DNA of 64,000 nucleotides from Dactylis glomerata (GCA_007115705.1 QXEO01000143.1:8167434-8231433), one strand, 5' to 3'. Positions 45,052 to 57,528 are shown, numbered from the stretch's first letter. The notes: generated from the sequence alone by a model not told the origin. Numbers and translations: made by a program.

Positions 45052-47638
45052 GCATCCCCAATCTTAACTCCTGCTCGTCCTCGAGTAGGTAAGTGATAAC
45101 AAAAGAATAATTTTTGAGGTGACATGCACCTATACAATCTTGATCATATATGTAAGCATTGTGAGCTTGGATCATAAGAACTTAAAACATGGCATGAAAG
45201 ATATAATCTTGACAACAAGAACTTAGCAACCATGTTATAACATCCAAATGAACACAAACAAAAGATCATGAATAATGAAACAATGAAAGTCAAACGTGTG
45301 TTCAAATCATAAGGAAAAACATACAAATGGTTTTTAGCTTGTCCTTCAAAGAGAGCAAAACATAAATGCATAGGACACCTTCAAGTTTAAGAGGGCGACT
45401 AGATACAAATATTTAAGAACAAGTGAAACCAACAATATGAATCAATCAATGAACTTTGGGACAATACATATTACACTAAGAATGACAACTATGCTCTCTT
45501 AATGGTGCATAAAGATAGAAGGTGGTGACTCAACATAAAAGTAAAAGAAAGGCCTTTCGCAGAGGGAAGCAGCGATTAAACATGTGCTAGAGCTTTTCAT
45601 TTGTAAAACAGAGAGATAAAAATTGGTTTTGAGAGGTGGTTGTCTTTGTCAACGACTGGCAATGGGGTTCTTACTATCTTCCATACAAAAATGAAGCAAG
45701 TTTTTGAGAGAGAGAGATTGGCACTTTTGTGCTCTTTTATAAAGCTTGGCACTCCTCCCCACCTTTTTTTCTTTCTCAAACCATGGCTAACCGATTCCAT
45801 CGGGTGCCCACCAACATTCACATACCATGGAGGAGTGCCTTTTTTCTTTCTTTTTTCTCTTTTTTTTTTCTTTTTGGAATAAGACAATATGGAAGATAGC
45901 AAATCCGACCACTACGTCCCCATGAGCTGAAAACAGTGTCACAAAATAAGAAGTATTTTGAAAGTTTTTTTTGAAAGGTAGCACATGAAAATTTACTTGG
46001 AATGGCTTACAAATACCATGCATAGGAATTTATAGTGGACACAATGGCAAACTTGGTTTTTGGGAGTTGGATGCACGAGTAGAGCTCATACTCAGTACAA
46101 AATGAGGGCTAGCAAAAGACTGGGAGCGACCAACTAAGATAGCAATAATGGCCATAATCATGCAAAGCGACAAAGCGACATTAAAAGAAGCATAAGATGG
46201 CATCAAAAGTCAAAAACTAAATGATCATAGAGGCTATTGGCGACTTTGTAAGAGTCTAACATGTGTGAGCATGTGCCAAGTCAACCCAAATAAAGCATCA
46301 AGGAGAAAACCAAAATAATGCTTCCATATAATATAAACAACGCATGATTTTTTCAAAGGCTCATTAAGCAATCTCAGTCATTTGAGACAAGTCATGCTAC
46401 AGCAAAACCACTAAGCATACTATCAAAAAGACATCAAGCATGACATGAAAAAGCCTAAGCCGCAGTCTACACAAGCTCCTTTTTGTACCACTTTTTTGCA
46501 TGAAACTTTTTCTCTTTTCCAACACCATTCAAACTTTTTTAATCCAACTCTTTTGAGGAAAACCAACATGGTCCAGAGGCAAAAATACACCTTGATAAAT
46601 AAATATAAGAAGATCTGAATGCAAATCAAGGCAAAAACAAAAACCAAAAGCAGTAGCGGAAAAAGAAGAACACCCGGTGAAATTGTAAGAATGAAAAACG
46701 GAGTGTTCTTGGCAAATGAAAACGAGGCAACTTCTCCAAAAGAAACATGATGTGATCTAACCATTTATTGCAGCAAACTAAACTAAACTAATACTGAAAA
46801 CTAAAACAACTGACGCTCCAAGAAAAACACATAGTGCATGAAGCAATAAAAATATAGTGTCTTGAAAGGTGACCTGATTTTTGCCGATGAAGAAGGGGTG
46901 CCTCGGGGGAATCCCCAAGCTTTGACGCTTGTACTTCTTGGATATTTCTTAGGGTGATGCATGGGCATCCCCAAGCTTGAGCTTTTGTCCATTCTTCAAC
47001 TCATCTCATCATTCTCCAATCCCTACACTTGAAAACTTCCTTCATACAAAACTAAACACAAATCTATTAGCAACATTAGTGTAAGCATAACATATAATCA
47101 ACCTCTTTTTGCTTCAGGTTTCAACTCAATACCACCAAATATATAGCAAATACTACTGTAGCAACCTCCCCAAAAGTTCCATGATCAAAAGAACTCAAAA
47201 GAAAGCGATAAAGTGGCAAACACAAATATTGGCAGAAATCTGTCAAAACTGAACAGCTGACAAAGGTCGAATTTTTGAGGGGTTTTCTGTTGCTCAAATC
47301 AAAAAGTGTTCAACTAATGAAAGTTTGGATATAACCTGGGGCATATGCACAAGAAATCTCAGGTCCAAAAGATATACAGAGAATGTTTACGAAATTTTAC
47401 GGTGCAGCACCGAAAACAGTTTCAGGACAGCAACATCCCCAAATCTTACCTCACTCAAATTAGAGGCTTCTCTTGGCACAAAAACGAAATAAAAAGGATA
47501 AGGAGCGGTCATTACAGTAGTAATAACTTCCAAGACTCAAATAAAAGAAAAAGTACTGAAAGTAAAAACATTGGGTTATCTCCCAAGAGTGCTTTTCTTT
47601 AATGCCTTTGAGCTAGGCGCAGAAATTTGCAAAGATGC
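45052..47638 (-). other. Non-coding internal region of Gypsy B
   Basis: Matches, in reverse, the internal region of Gypsy C segment by segment, including the TTTCTGCGCCTAGCTCAAAG start and the two internal AAGCTTGGGGAT motifs (around 46910 and 46965). No supported gene. Confidence 0.8.
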
Positions 47639-48472
47639 TCATGTGGGCGCGCTTGAGGCAAAGGCGCCATATAGGAACTTAAAGCAATAGAGAGCATCAA
47701 AAAGCAGATGTGAAAGACATTTATATCTGAACCACTTCCTATGCATAGGAATCTTGTAAGAAAATAAATCAATGAGGCACATAGTAGCAAGCATGGGTAG
47801 ATAAAACAAGTGCCACTTCAAGATTTGCAACATAAAGAGGGGAAACTTAATATTGTTGAGATCCATCAAACCATGTTTCCCTCTCTCATAATAACTTTCA
47901 GTAGCATCATGAATAGAACTAACAATATAACTATCACATAAAGCATCCCTATCATGAGCCACATGCATAAAAGAATTAATACTCACCACAGGAACAATAG
48001 TAGTAGGAGCAAATTCAATAGAATAATTATTCTCATCACCATAATCATCAAAAACAGGAGGCATATTGTAATCATAACTAATTTTCTCCTCAAAAGTAGG
48101 TGAACTAAAAATATTATACCCATCATCATAACCATCTAGAGGCTTAGTATCATCACAAGCTACAGAACAGCTATTTCGCAAAGCATATTCTTCAAACATA
48201 TCATCATAAGAAGGAACATCACATTTGGGAGATAAAATATTATCAGCGCAAATTTTCTCCACTAAAGCTGGGGAACTAAAAATATCATGCTTAACAAAAC
48301 CAGCTTCCCCAAGCTTAGATTTTTCTATAGCATTAGCAACAACGGTGTTCAAAGCATTCATACTAACAAAACTATTAGCATGCGAATTAAGCTCCAAAGG
48401 TTTTTCAATTTTCTCTTCAAACACTTCATATCTAAACTCAGGAAAAAGACTACAGAACTCTTTGTTTTCCAT
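47639..48472 (-). CDS. 277-residue protein of Gypsy B, function unknown
   Basis: An intact frame from a true ATG (MENKEFCSLFPEFRYEVFEE), 113 bases inside the primer site, to TGA. The first 190 residues are acidic with repeated IFSSP.(F/L)(V/E)EK motifs (around 65-75 and 120-130) and PSYDDMFEEYA. The last 70 residues have two hydrophobic stretches (about 210-240, KFPLFMLQILKWHLFYLPML, and about 252-272), suggesting membrane association. It has no gag, zinc-knuckle, protease or polymerase motif. It occupies the place where Gypsy A has its gag-like ORF, followed by the same downstream sequence. Similar ORFs occur in related Triticeae retroelements as far as I recall; no function is known to me. 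Confidence 0.8.
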   Translation of the reverse strand: MENKEFCSLFPEFRYEVFEEKIEKPLELNSHANSFVSMNALNTVVANAIEKSKLGEAGFVKHDIFSSPALVEKICADNILSPKCDVPSYDDMFEEYALRNSCSVACDDTKPLDGYDDGYNIFSSPTFEEKISYDYNMPPVFDDYGDENNYSIEFAPTTIVPVVSINSFMHVAHDRDALCDSYIVSSIHDATESYYERGKHGLMDLNNIKFPLFMLQILKWHLFYLPMLATMCLIDLFSYKIPMHRKWFRYKCLSHLLFDALYCFKFLYGAFASSAPT

Positions 48473-48584
48473 TAAGCCTAACTAGTGAAAATAAAAACAA
48501 GAAACAAAAAGATGTAATTGCAGAATCTAAAGGAAATAACTCCGAGCACTCACTCAGGAGGATGCGAGTACCTTTTACCTTACC

Positions 48585-48602
48585 TCCCCGGCAACGGCGC
48601 CA
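48585..48602 (-). other. Primer binding site of Gypsy B (tRNA-Asp)
   Basis: The minus strand reads TGGCGCCGTTGCCGGGGA, complementary to the 3' end of plant tRNA-Asp, ten bases inside the 5' LTR. This primer is typical of the Athila lineage. Confidence 0.92.
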
Positions 48603-48612
48603 GAAAAGAGCT

Positions 48613-50154
48613 TGATGTCTATGCACTTCTATTCTTGTAGACACTTGTTGGGCCTCCAAGTGCAGAGGTTTGTAGAGCAGCAGCAAGTTTCCCTTAAGTG
48701 GATCACCCAAGGTTTATCGAACTCAGGGAGGAAGAGGTCAAAGCTATCCCTCTCAAGCAACCCTGCAATTACGATACAGAAAGTCTCTTGTGTCCCCAAC
48801 ACACCCAATACACTTGTAAGATGTATAGGTGCACTAGTTCGGCGAAGAGATAGTGAAATACAAGCGGTAGTGATGATTATAAGTAGTAACTGTGATATGA
48901 AATAAGTATCACTGCAAGCAAACATGTAACAAAACAGCAAGTAAACGGTGTGCAATGCTTGGAAACAAGGCCTAGGGATCATACTTTCACTAGTGGACAC
49001 ACTCCCAACAATATAACATGATTGAACAAATAAACAACTTCTCTCCACTATGGTACTCTGAATTGCTCTCCTATTGAATAACACTAATCATTGTGTAGTG
49101 GCTACAGAAGCACCCCTTAAAGTTCATCAAGTACTTGACAAACACCACTCATAGAGATATCCAAATCAAAGCACAACTCAAGATAGATATTATTGCAACT
49201 TAGACCAAGTACTAACACGGTGCACACACTGTCAACACTACACCATGAAAGGAGGAATAGATCACTTCAATACTATCATAGTAATAATTACTCTCATAAT
49301 CCACAAGAGATCACAATCATAGCCTAAACCAAGTACCACCATGATGCACGCACTGTCACCGTTACACCATGGCAGGAGGAATAGATTACTTTAATAATAC
49401 CACTAGAGTACACATAATATCTGAATAATAACATCTACTTGTTCAACATGATACAAAGCTCACGATCACATAAAGATCACATCATGGGAGAGAGAGGTGA
49501 ACCACATAGCTACCGGTAGAGCCCTCAGCCCCGGGGGTGAACTACTCCCTCCTCATCATAGGAGACAACAAGGTTGATGGAGATGGCGGTGAGGTCGATG
49601 GAGACGGCGAAGACGGCGATGGAGATCGATGGAGATGGCTCCGGGGGCACTTCCCCGTCCCGGCAGGGTGCCGGAACAGAGACTTCTGTCCCCCAAAATT
49701 CGTCGGTGGCGGCGGCGGAACTGCGGAACTCTTTCTGGAAAATTGCCGACTCCTTTAGGGTTTTCCGTCCCGAGGCTTTATATAGGCGAAGGGGCGTCGT
49801 CAGAGGAGGGACCAGGCGTCCTCACACCATGGTGGCGCGGCCAGGGCCTGGGCCGTGCCACCCATGTGTGAGCCTGGCCTGTGGCCCCTCTCCTACTCCT
49901 CTTCGGATCTCTGGAAGCTTCCGGGTAAAATAAGACTTCAGGAACTTGTTTCGTCAAATTCCGAGAATATTTCCTGTGTATCACTCTGAAACACAAAAAC
50001 AGCAGAAAACAGGGAACTGGCACTATGGCAACTTGTTAATTGGTTAGTTCCGAAAAATGCATAAAAGTGCCACGAAGTGTAACGAAACAATAGGCAAATG
50101 GTGTAAAAACAAGCATGGAGCATCAAAAATTATGGATATGTCGGAGACGTATCA
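48613..50154 (-). repeat. Gypsy B 5' LTR
   Basis: 1542 bp, TGATACGTCTCC...GACATCA on the minus strand. The first part is similar to the LTRs of Gypsy A, C and D (through the TATA region, CTATATAAAGCC); the second half is unrelated to them. Confidence 0.95.
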
Positions 50155-50159
50155 GGGAG

Positions 50160-50846
50160 GCACCCGGCGGCGATCCAGGGGAGGCGGCGGCGTCCTGGGA
50201 AGAGAGAGGGTGGGGGTGAATGAGGGTAACCGGCTGGGTTGCCCTCACCCCGACCCTTTTGACCCAGGGTGAAAACCGCTAGGGCCGGAGTCTCCGGGGT
50301 TGGTCACCCGGAGTCTCCGGCCTCCAGACACCTGAGTCTTTGGGGTGCAAACCCTGGAGTCTCCGGCCTGCCTCGACCAGATCACACAGTTGAGCAAAAG
50401 AGCATGTTTCTTCGAAAGATAAAGCAAGTTTTAGATGGAAGGGATAGGCTTGGGTCAGAAGGAAGTCACTGAGTGGTACTTAGTGTTCATGTTTGCAAAA
50501 GGCAAATAAAAACCAAATAAGGCCAAACATGAACACATTCCCATTGAAAACGGCAATAAAATGCAAATAAGGCTCAAATGGGAACAAACCTCCACTTAGG
50601 AGGTTGGTGGCCGAAGCCACCATGTTTGAGTATAAAGGTATGGCACCGCGAAGATATATCTTGGGCCCAAGACCAAAACTCATCAATTAAGCTCAAAATT
50701 GTCACAAAAGACAAAAAGAACACATTGCTTGCTATTGGCATTATGGGGGGAGGGATAGCCCAATTAATTAGGACCGCACTCTCCCTATCTCCATGCCCAC
50801 ACCTAGATGGGAACACACACTATCATATGGGAATGAGTGCACACGA
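50160..50846 (-). other. Copia untranslated region between pol and the extra ORF, with palindrome array part 2
   Basis: 50281-50370 again holds GGAGTCTCCGG palindromes. The rest (50380-50846) has no supported coding frame. In the undisturbed element it would be continuous with 43509-43120. Confidence 0.75.
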
Positions 50847-53800
50847 TCAAGCCACATTGCAAGAGTCTAGGATATTCAACTCATGCCTCAACTCTTGGAA
50901 TCTTGCTTCGTCAAGGGGCTTCGTGAAAATGTCGGCGAGTTGGTCTTGTGTACCTACATAAGATAGGTTAATCTCACCTCAGTTGACATGGTCATGGATG
51001 AAGTGGTGGCGGATCTCGATGTGCTTGGTCTTGTTGTGTTGAACCGGATTATGAGCAATCTTGATGGCACTCTCATTATCACACAAGAGTGGCACCTTGT
51101 CGAAGTGAATACCATAATCCTCCATAGTTTGCCTCATCCAAAGGAGTTGAGCACAACAATTCGTGGCCGCCACATACTCGGCTTCGGCGGTGGAGAGAGA
51201 CACACAATTTTGCTTCTTGGAAGACCAACTAACCAAGGACCTACCAAGAAGTTGGCAAGCCCCAGAAGTTGACTTCCTATCCACTTTGTCTCCCGCCCAA
51301 TCCGAGTCCGAGTACCCAACAAGCTCAAAGCTTGCTCCCTTCGGGTACCAAAGGCCAAAAGTTGGGTATCAATAAAATATCGAAAGACTCTTTTGACCGC
51401 CATTAGATGGCTTTCCTTAGGGGCGGCTTGATATCGTGCACATATTCCCACACTAAGCATGATATCCGGTCTAGATGCACAAAGATAGAGCAAGGACCCA
51501 ATCATAGAGCGATAAAGTTTTTGATCCACCTCTTTAGCATTAGGATCGAGATCAAGAGTAACCTTTGTAGGCATGGGAGTCTTGGCTCCCTTCACTCCGG
51601 TGTCCATCTTGAACTTCTTGAGCATGTCTTGGGTGTACTTGGCTTGATTGATGAAGGTGCCACCCTTCAATTGCTTTACTTCAAAGCCAAGAAAGAATTT
51701 CAACTCCCCCATCATAGACATCTCAAATTTATCTGTCATTAGCTTTGCAAATTCATCATTGAAAGATTTGTTAGAAGAACCAAAAATGATATCATCTACA
51801 TAAAGTTGGCATATGAAAAGCTCCCCGTTTACTTTCTTAGTAAAAAGAGTGGGATCAATGAGGCCAATCTCAAACCCACGGTCTACAAGAAGCTCTCTAA
51901 GATGCTCATACCACGCACGTGGGGCTTGTTTAAGGCCATAGAGTGCCTTATCGAGCTTGTAGACATGGTTCGGAAAGTTAGGATCCTCAAAGCCCGGGGG
52001 TTGCTTTACATACACTAACTCATGCAAAGGACCATTCAAGAAAGCACTCTTCACATCCATTTGTTGCAACTTAAAATTATGATGTGATGCATAAGCAAGA
52101 AGGATACGGACGGACTCAAGGCGAGCCACGGGTGCGAAGGTCTCTCCATAGTCAATGCCTTCAATTTGAGAGTACCCTTGAGCAACCAAACGAGCCTTGT
52201 TCCTTACAACAATCCCATTTGCATCTTGCTTGTTCTTGAAGATCCACTTGGTTCCAATGACATTGCGGCAATCCTTGGGCTTCTCCACTAATGACCAAAC
52301 TTTGTTGCGCTCGAAGTTATTGAGTTCTTCATGCATGGCCTCTACCCAATCCGGGTCTTCAAGCGCTTCAAACACTTTTTGAGGTTCCACACAAGAGATA
52401 TAGGCATGGTGGCTACTAAAGTTTGCCAATTGCCTCCTTGTGGACACCCCTTTCCTCACACTTCCAATCACACTCTCCAAGGTGTGGCTACCTTTCCAGA
52501 GAGTTGATGCTATCTTCATAGCATGGCGAGCTTGGGCTTCTTCAAGAGATTCTTGAGAAGCCACTTGATCATCACCACGGTTTTGGTCCTCGCCTTGACC
52601 TTCAATACGAGCTTGCTCTTCAACTTGAGCTTGCTCATCATCTTGAGCTTGATCTTGATCACCATTTGGTGAAGAATCACCACCATGCTCATGGTCTTGA
52701 TCTTGATCATGCTCACATGGTTGAGGGTCTTGAGCTTGTCTTTGGCTAGCATCAAAAGGGCCTTGTGGAGCTTGTAGTGTTTGAGAGGGTGAATGCTCTA
52801 CTTGAGTAGAGCATAGTCCTTCTCCTTCCGCCAAAAGGTGTCCCTCAACGGGTATGAGATGTCCCACACCCATTCTTCTTATGGCAAGAGGAGGTATTTC
52901 ATCACCTACATCAAAAACACCATGTTGCTCCACACGGGAGTCGTCATTCTCGTCGAATCTCACGTTAGAAACTTCAACAACTCGAGCGGAGAGTTTGTCA
53001 AAGATTCTAAAGGCGTGAGATTCGGCGGCATAGCCAACAAAGGTACCCTCAAGAGCTTTTGTATAAAATTTGGACAAATGGACACCTTTCTTAAGATAGA
53101 AGCACTTACAACCGAATACCCGAAAGTACTTGATATTAGGCTTCTTTCCAATGAGGATCTCATAAGGAGTCTTGTTCAAGCCCTTGCGGAGATATAACCG
53201 GTTTGATGCATGACATGCGGTATTAATGGCTTCGGCCCAAAAGTTATACGGAGACTTGAATTCCGCTAACATGGTCCTAGCCATATCAATGAGAGTCCGG
53301 TTCTTCCGCTCGGCTACACCATTTTGTTGAGGAGTGTAAGGAGATGAGTATTGATGGTGAATCCCCTCCTCACTGAGAAAATCATTCAAGGTGTAGTTCT
53401 TGAACTCGGTGCCATTGTCATTTTGGATCATCAATATGTCTTGACCATATTGGCGTTGCACTTCATTGGTGAAGTCTTTGATGGTTTGTTGAGTCTCACT
53501 CTTGTGTGTCAAGAAAAATACCCAAGTGTATCTTGAATAGTCATCGACAATCACCAAGCAATACTTCTTTCCTCCAAGACTTGCATAAGTGGGAGGGCCA
53601 AAGAGATCCATGTGAAGGAGCTCTAGGACCCTCTTAGATGAAATGATGGTCTTGCTAGGATGAGGAAGTTCATGCATCTTTCCTTCAATGCAAGCTCTAC
53701 ACACACGATCTTTTGAAAAGGTTAGATCGGTTAGTCCTAGGATGTGGTTGACTTTGTGGAGACTTTGCAAAGTTCTCATATTGACATGGCCAAGCCGGCG

Positions 53801-54229
53801 ATGCCAAAGCCATCCCACGTCAACTTTAGCCATGAGGCATGTCGCGACTTTAGTGACCTCCTTCGAGAAGTCGATCACATATAAGCCATTTTCGACATGC
53901 CCTACATGAGCTACATTAAGAGACTTGCTCCACAAAAGAACTACAATTCCAACATCAAAGAATGTTGCAAAGCCCATATTAGCAAGTTGAGCAACAGAAA
54001 GAAGATTATATAAAAAGGACTCAACAAGCATGACATCTTCCACGGTAACATTGTGAGAGACAACAACCTTGCCGAGACCCAATACCTTTGACCTTGAAGA
54101 ATCCCCATAGGTGACGTAGCCCGCATGGGATGAACCGGTGCGAAGCTCCTTCACCCTTTCTTTGCTCCCGGTCATATGATTGGTAGCACCACTATCAATT
54201 ATCCATTGACCACCACCGGAAGCAAAGCC
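50847..54229 (-). pseudogene. pol: Copia pol: protease, integrase, reverse transcriptase, RNase H (broken)
   Basis: Domains on the minus strand: protease with WIIDSGATNHMTGS (about 54210-54168); integrase with MDLFGP, NDNGTEF and GVAERKNR as the D, D and E sites (about 53610, 53415 and 53315); reverse transcriptase with KARLVAQGYSQ, FAPVARLESVR and catalytic LYVDDIIFG (about 51793); RNase H with DRKSTSGACQ, STAEAEYVAA and CDNESAIKIAHNP (51284-50990); and the usual end QLADIFTKPLD. Damage: gag and pol frames are offset around 54230, a frameshift lies near 51365-51375 just before RNase H, and TGA sits at 50979-50981. Reverse transcriptase and integrase themselves are uninterrupted. Confidence 0.95.
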
Positions 54230-54239
54230 CTACAAGAGA

Positions 54240-54873
54240 TCAAGTCTTGACTTTAGGTCCCCATTTCTCAATGGGTCCTCTTTTGTTAGTGACAAGGGTC
54301 TTTGGAACCCAAATAGACCATGCAACATATTCATTTGATGAACCAACAAATTTAGCATAAACATGTCCATCACGTGCACGACAAAGAACATAAGAAGGAT
54401 TATATTTTCCCGCAAAGTTATTATGATTAGGCATAGCCTTCTTGGCATTCCCAATAACTTCCCTCACCTCCTCCTCAAATACATTACCATTGTCATCATA
54501 GCATATTTCACTAGGAACATGCTTCTTTAATGAGGGAGGAGACGCGGGGACACTCTTCTTCTTCTTCTTCTTCTTGTTCTTCTTGGACTTGGATGTAAAT
54601 CCAAGTCCCGTCTTGTCACCATGTTGCTTTTGAGCATTCAAAAGCTCATCAAGCTTCTCATTTCCCTTTAGGGGGGCTTTCTCACAAGGGGGGTTAGTTG
54701 AGCATGAACTTGCAACAAAAGTGCTAGAAAGAGACTTGGTTGCTTCCTTAGCAATTATAAGATTTAGTTTCTCATTTTGCAACCTAAGTTCATTAGCAAC
54801 GGATTGGGCAATATCACGATCACTTTTAAGTTTAGCAATATCCAAATTGTGAGATTCTTAAAGACCCAACATG
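54240..54873 (-). pseudogene. gag: Copia gag, C-terminal part (right of the Gypsy A insertion in gene order)
   Basis: Continues the gag frame from 62041 exactly across the insertion point, once one copy of GATGT is discounted. A TAA at 54858-54860 breaks it shortly after the junction. The remainder runs open to TGA at 54240-54242. It contains a helical stretch (SDRDIAQSVANELRLQNEKL) and a lysine-rich run (KSKKNKKKKKKK), then the conserved RDGHVYAKFVG...AWSIWVPK region that leads into protease in Copia polyproteins. Confidence 0.85.
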
Positions 54874-54878
54874 GATGT

Positions 54879-56473
54879 TGATACGTCTCAAACGTATCTA
54901 TAATTTTTGATGCTCCATGCTTGTTTTTACACCATTTGCCTATTGTTTCGTTACACTTAGTGGCACTTTTATGCATTTTCCGGAACTAACCTATTAACGA
55001 AGTGCCACAGTGCCAGTTTCCTGTTTTCTGCTGTTTTTGTGTTCCAGAGTGATACACAGGAAATATTCTCGGAATTGGACGAAACAAGTTCCTGAAGTCT
55101 TATTTTACCCGGAAGCTTCCAGAGATCCAAAGGAGAGTAGGAGGCGAGGGACCAGGGGCCCACACGCACAGGTGGCGCGGCCAGCCCCTGGCCCGCGCCA
55201 CCCCCATGTGTGGCCGCCTGGCCCCTCCTCTGACATCGCCCCTTCGCCTATAAAGACCCCCCGACGAGAAAAACCTAAGTACCCGATCAGTTTTCCAGAA
55301 CACATCGCGATCCGCCGCCGCCATCGACCCAAAGATCGGGAGGGTCTAGAAGCTCTTCCCGGCACCCTGCCGGAGAGGGGAATCGCCACCGGAGGTCTTC
55401 TTCATCGCCATGCTTGCCTCCGGAGCGATGAGTGAGTAGTCTACCTTGGACTATGGGTCCATAGCAGTAGCTAGATGGTTGTCTTCTCCACCATGTGCTT
55501 CATGTTTAGATCTCATGAGCTGCCATACATGATTGAGATCACCGTTATGTAATTCTACATGTTTGGTTTGTTGGGATCCGATGAATATTGGTGTTTATGA
55601 TTAAGTTGTTGTACTGAATTATATCTTTTGTTATCTCTATGTTGTTTATGATCTTGCATGCTCTCCGTTGTTAGTAGCTATCTTGGCCGAGTAGTTGCTA
55701 GTGACTCCAAGAGGGGGTATTTATGCTCGATAGTGGGTTCATGCCTCTATTTCACCTGGGGGAGTGACAGAAACCTCTAAGGTGGTAGATGTGCTGTTGC
55801 TACTAGGGAGAAAACAACATTCATATGCTCAAGGGCATATGCTTTGTTTACATTACACACTTTGCTTAATGCAATTATCTGTTGTTCGCAACTTAATACT
55901 TCTAGGGTGTTCGGATTGATATCCCCGGGAGTGGATTATTAGTCATAGATGCAGTTGGATGGCGGTCTATGTATTTTGTTGTAATGCCCAGAGTAAATCT
56001 CATAGTGATCTTCTTGACATATCACGTTATCTCTATTCTATCAATTGCCCAACTATAATTTGTTTACCCAGCATGTGTTATTTTATCTATGGAGAGACAC
56101 CACTAGTGAACTGTGGACCCCGGTCCTATTTCCATCATATTGCTATCACCTGTTTACTTTACTCGTATTGTTTACTTTACTCGCATACTATATTGTTTTC
56201 CACTCGATACACTCATAACCTTTGTTTCAAGCAAACTGGTGAGATTGACGACCTCATCGCAAGTTGGGAACAAAGTATTTGATTGTGTGTGTGCAGGTTC
56301 CACAACACCTTCAGTCGTCATTGTCTCTCCTCTCCTGTTCGATAAACCTTGGTTTCTTAAACTGAGGGAAAACTTGCTGCTACACTCATTATACCTTCCT
56401 CTTGGGGTTCCCAACGGGCTAGTTATTCACCACGCACAAGGACAGTCTGCTCCACATCAACAAGGGATCAGCA
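54879..56473 (+). repeat. Gypsy A 5' LTR
   Basis: TGATACGTCTCAAACGTATC...GGGATCAGCA, 1595 bp. The likely core promoter CTATAAA is at 55250-55256. Confidence 0.96.
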
Positions 56474-56482
56474 AGCTTTTTC

Positions 56483-56500
56483 TGGCGCCGTTGCCGGGGA
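56483..56500 (+). other. Primer binding site of Gypsy A (tRNA-Asp)
   Basis: TGGCGCCGTTGCCGGGGA, nine bases after the 5' LTR, complementary to the 3' end of tRNA-Asp. Confidence 0.93.
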
Positions 56501-56661
56501 GGAAGAGAAGACTTCTGCGAGGGGAGTTCTTCGCACACACATTCTTTACTTTGTTTTATTGTTTTGCTTTACTTTATTTATTTTACCTGCATTGCTTTTT
56601 ATCAAAAACCCAAAAAAATTAGAATCCTTGGTAGTTGTTATTTCTTTGCTTTTAGTTTATT

Positions 56662-57528
56662 ATGTCTAGTTCAGTTGCTACTACTATGTCCCCCGAGGAC
56701 ATGATCTTTACTTTTAAGCAGAAAGATGAGGAAAGCTTTAAAGAAGCTTGGTCTAGAATTTATGATTGGCATGAAAAAACTGAACCTAAAATGACTTTGA
56801 GTTTGCTTCTTAGTAGCTTTTACTTTGGACTTTCTCTTCGTTATAGATATGCTTTGGATGCTACTGCAGAAGGAGATTTCCTTCATTGTGATGGAGATCA
56901 AGCCTTCAATATTATAAAAAAGTTGATTACAATTTATAGCATGCCAACCTATTTTGATTCCTCTCTTGTGTGCATTTTTAATAGACTTAATACTCTTGAG
57001 ACTCAGACTGCTAGTTTGAATTCTTGCTACAATACTTTGCGCCAGCATTTTGATTATGTGCCAACAAATACTGAACCTTCGAGTTGGTATCCTACAATAA
57101 AAATCACCATTAGTGGTGAAACTTTTCATGCTCGTTGTGATATTATGTCTGAATTTTGTCTCATGCCAAAGGATGTTTATGAATCTTTGAGCCTTTGGAA
57201 GCTTTCTGAGGGAGGAGAAGAAATTTCTCTTACTAACAATGCCACCATATTTCCCCTTGGAATAGCTGAAGGAGTCTTTACAAAAATCCTAGGAAGAATG
57301 ATATCTACTGATTATCTTGTTATTGAATGTCAAGGAAAAGGACAAATCACACTTGGAAGATCCATTCTGAAGCTCCTGGGCGCTGTTATCGATGTGGGAA
57401 AAGGCAATATAACATTTACCTCTCCACCTTGCAATAACCATGTCTTTCCTAGAGTCAAGAGCAAAGGTAAGAAAGGGAGACGTAAGGCACGTGCTGATCC
57501 TGATGCTTCATCACTTGATATTACTTGA
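56662..57528 (+). CDS. gag: Gag-like protein with degenerate protease domain (Gypsy A)
   Basis: An intact frame of 288 residues from ATG (MSSSVATTMSPEDMIFTF). Residues about 15-105 resemble the retrotransposon gag core (ESFKEAWSRIYDWHEK, LLLSSFYFGLSLRYRYALDA, GDFLHCDGDQAF). From about 145 a retropepsin-like fold can be followed (WYPTIKITISGETFHARCDI, LMPKDVYESLSL, LGRSILKLLGAVIDVGKGNITF). The usual active-site triplet Asp-Xaa-Gly is replaced: after Cys-Asp come Ile-Met-Ser, so the glycine is lost and activity is doubtful. The tail is basic (KSKGKKGRRKARA). Everything from reverse transcriptase onward is absent, so this protein would have to work with enzymes from an autonomous relative. Confidence 0.85.
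   Translation: MSSSVATTMSPEDMIFTFKQKDEESFKEAWSRIYDWHEKTEPKMTLSLLLSSFYFGLSLRYRYALDATAEGDFLHCDGDQAFNIIKKLITIYSMPTYFDSSLVCIFNRLNTLETQTASLNSCYNTLRQHFDYVPTNTEPSSWYPTIKITISGETFHARCDIMSEFCLMPKDVYESLSLWKLSEGGEEISLTNNATIFPLGIAEGVFTKILGRMISTDYLVIECQGKGQITLGRSILKLLGAVIDVGKGNITFTSPPCNNHVFPRVKSKGKKGRRKARADPDASSLDIT

Larger units (their letters stand above)
43510..50154 (-). mobile_element. Gypsy B (Athila-type, non-autonomous), complete
   Basis: LTRs at 48613-50154 (5') and 43510-45051 (3'), both 1542 bp, with GGGAG on both sides (43505-43509 and 50155-50159). The primer site next to the 5' LTR matches tRNA-Asp. The only substantial ORF is 48472-47639; no protease, reverse transcriptase or integrase is present. 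By eye the LTRs differ at about 17 positions (1.1%); at the commonly used grass LTR rate of 1.3e-8 per site per year that is roughly 0.4 million years. Confidence 0.96.

Noticed and set aside
50281..50370. CRISPR-like spaced repeats.
   Set aside because: Units are short palindromes with irregular spacing in a plant retroelement; no array geometry or cas genes.
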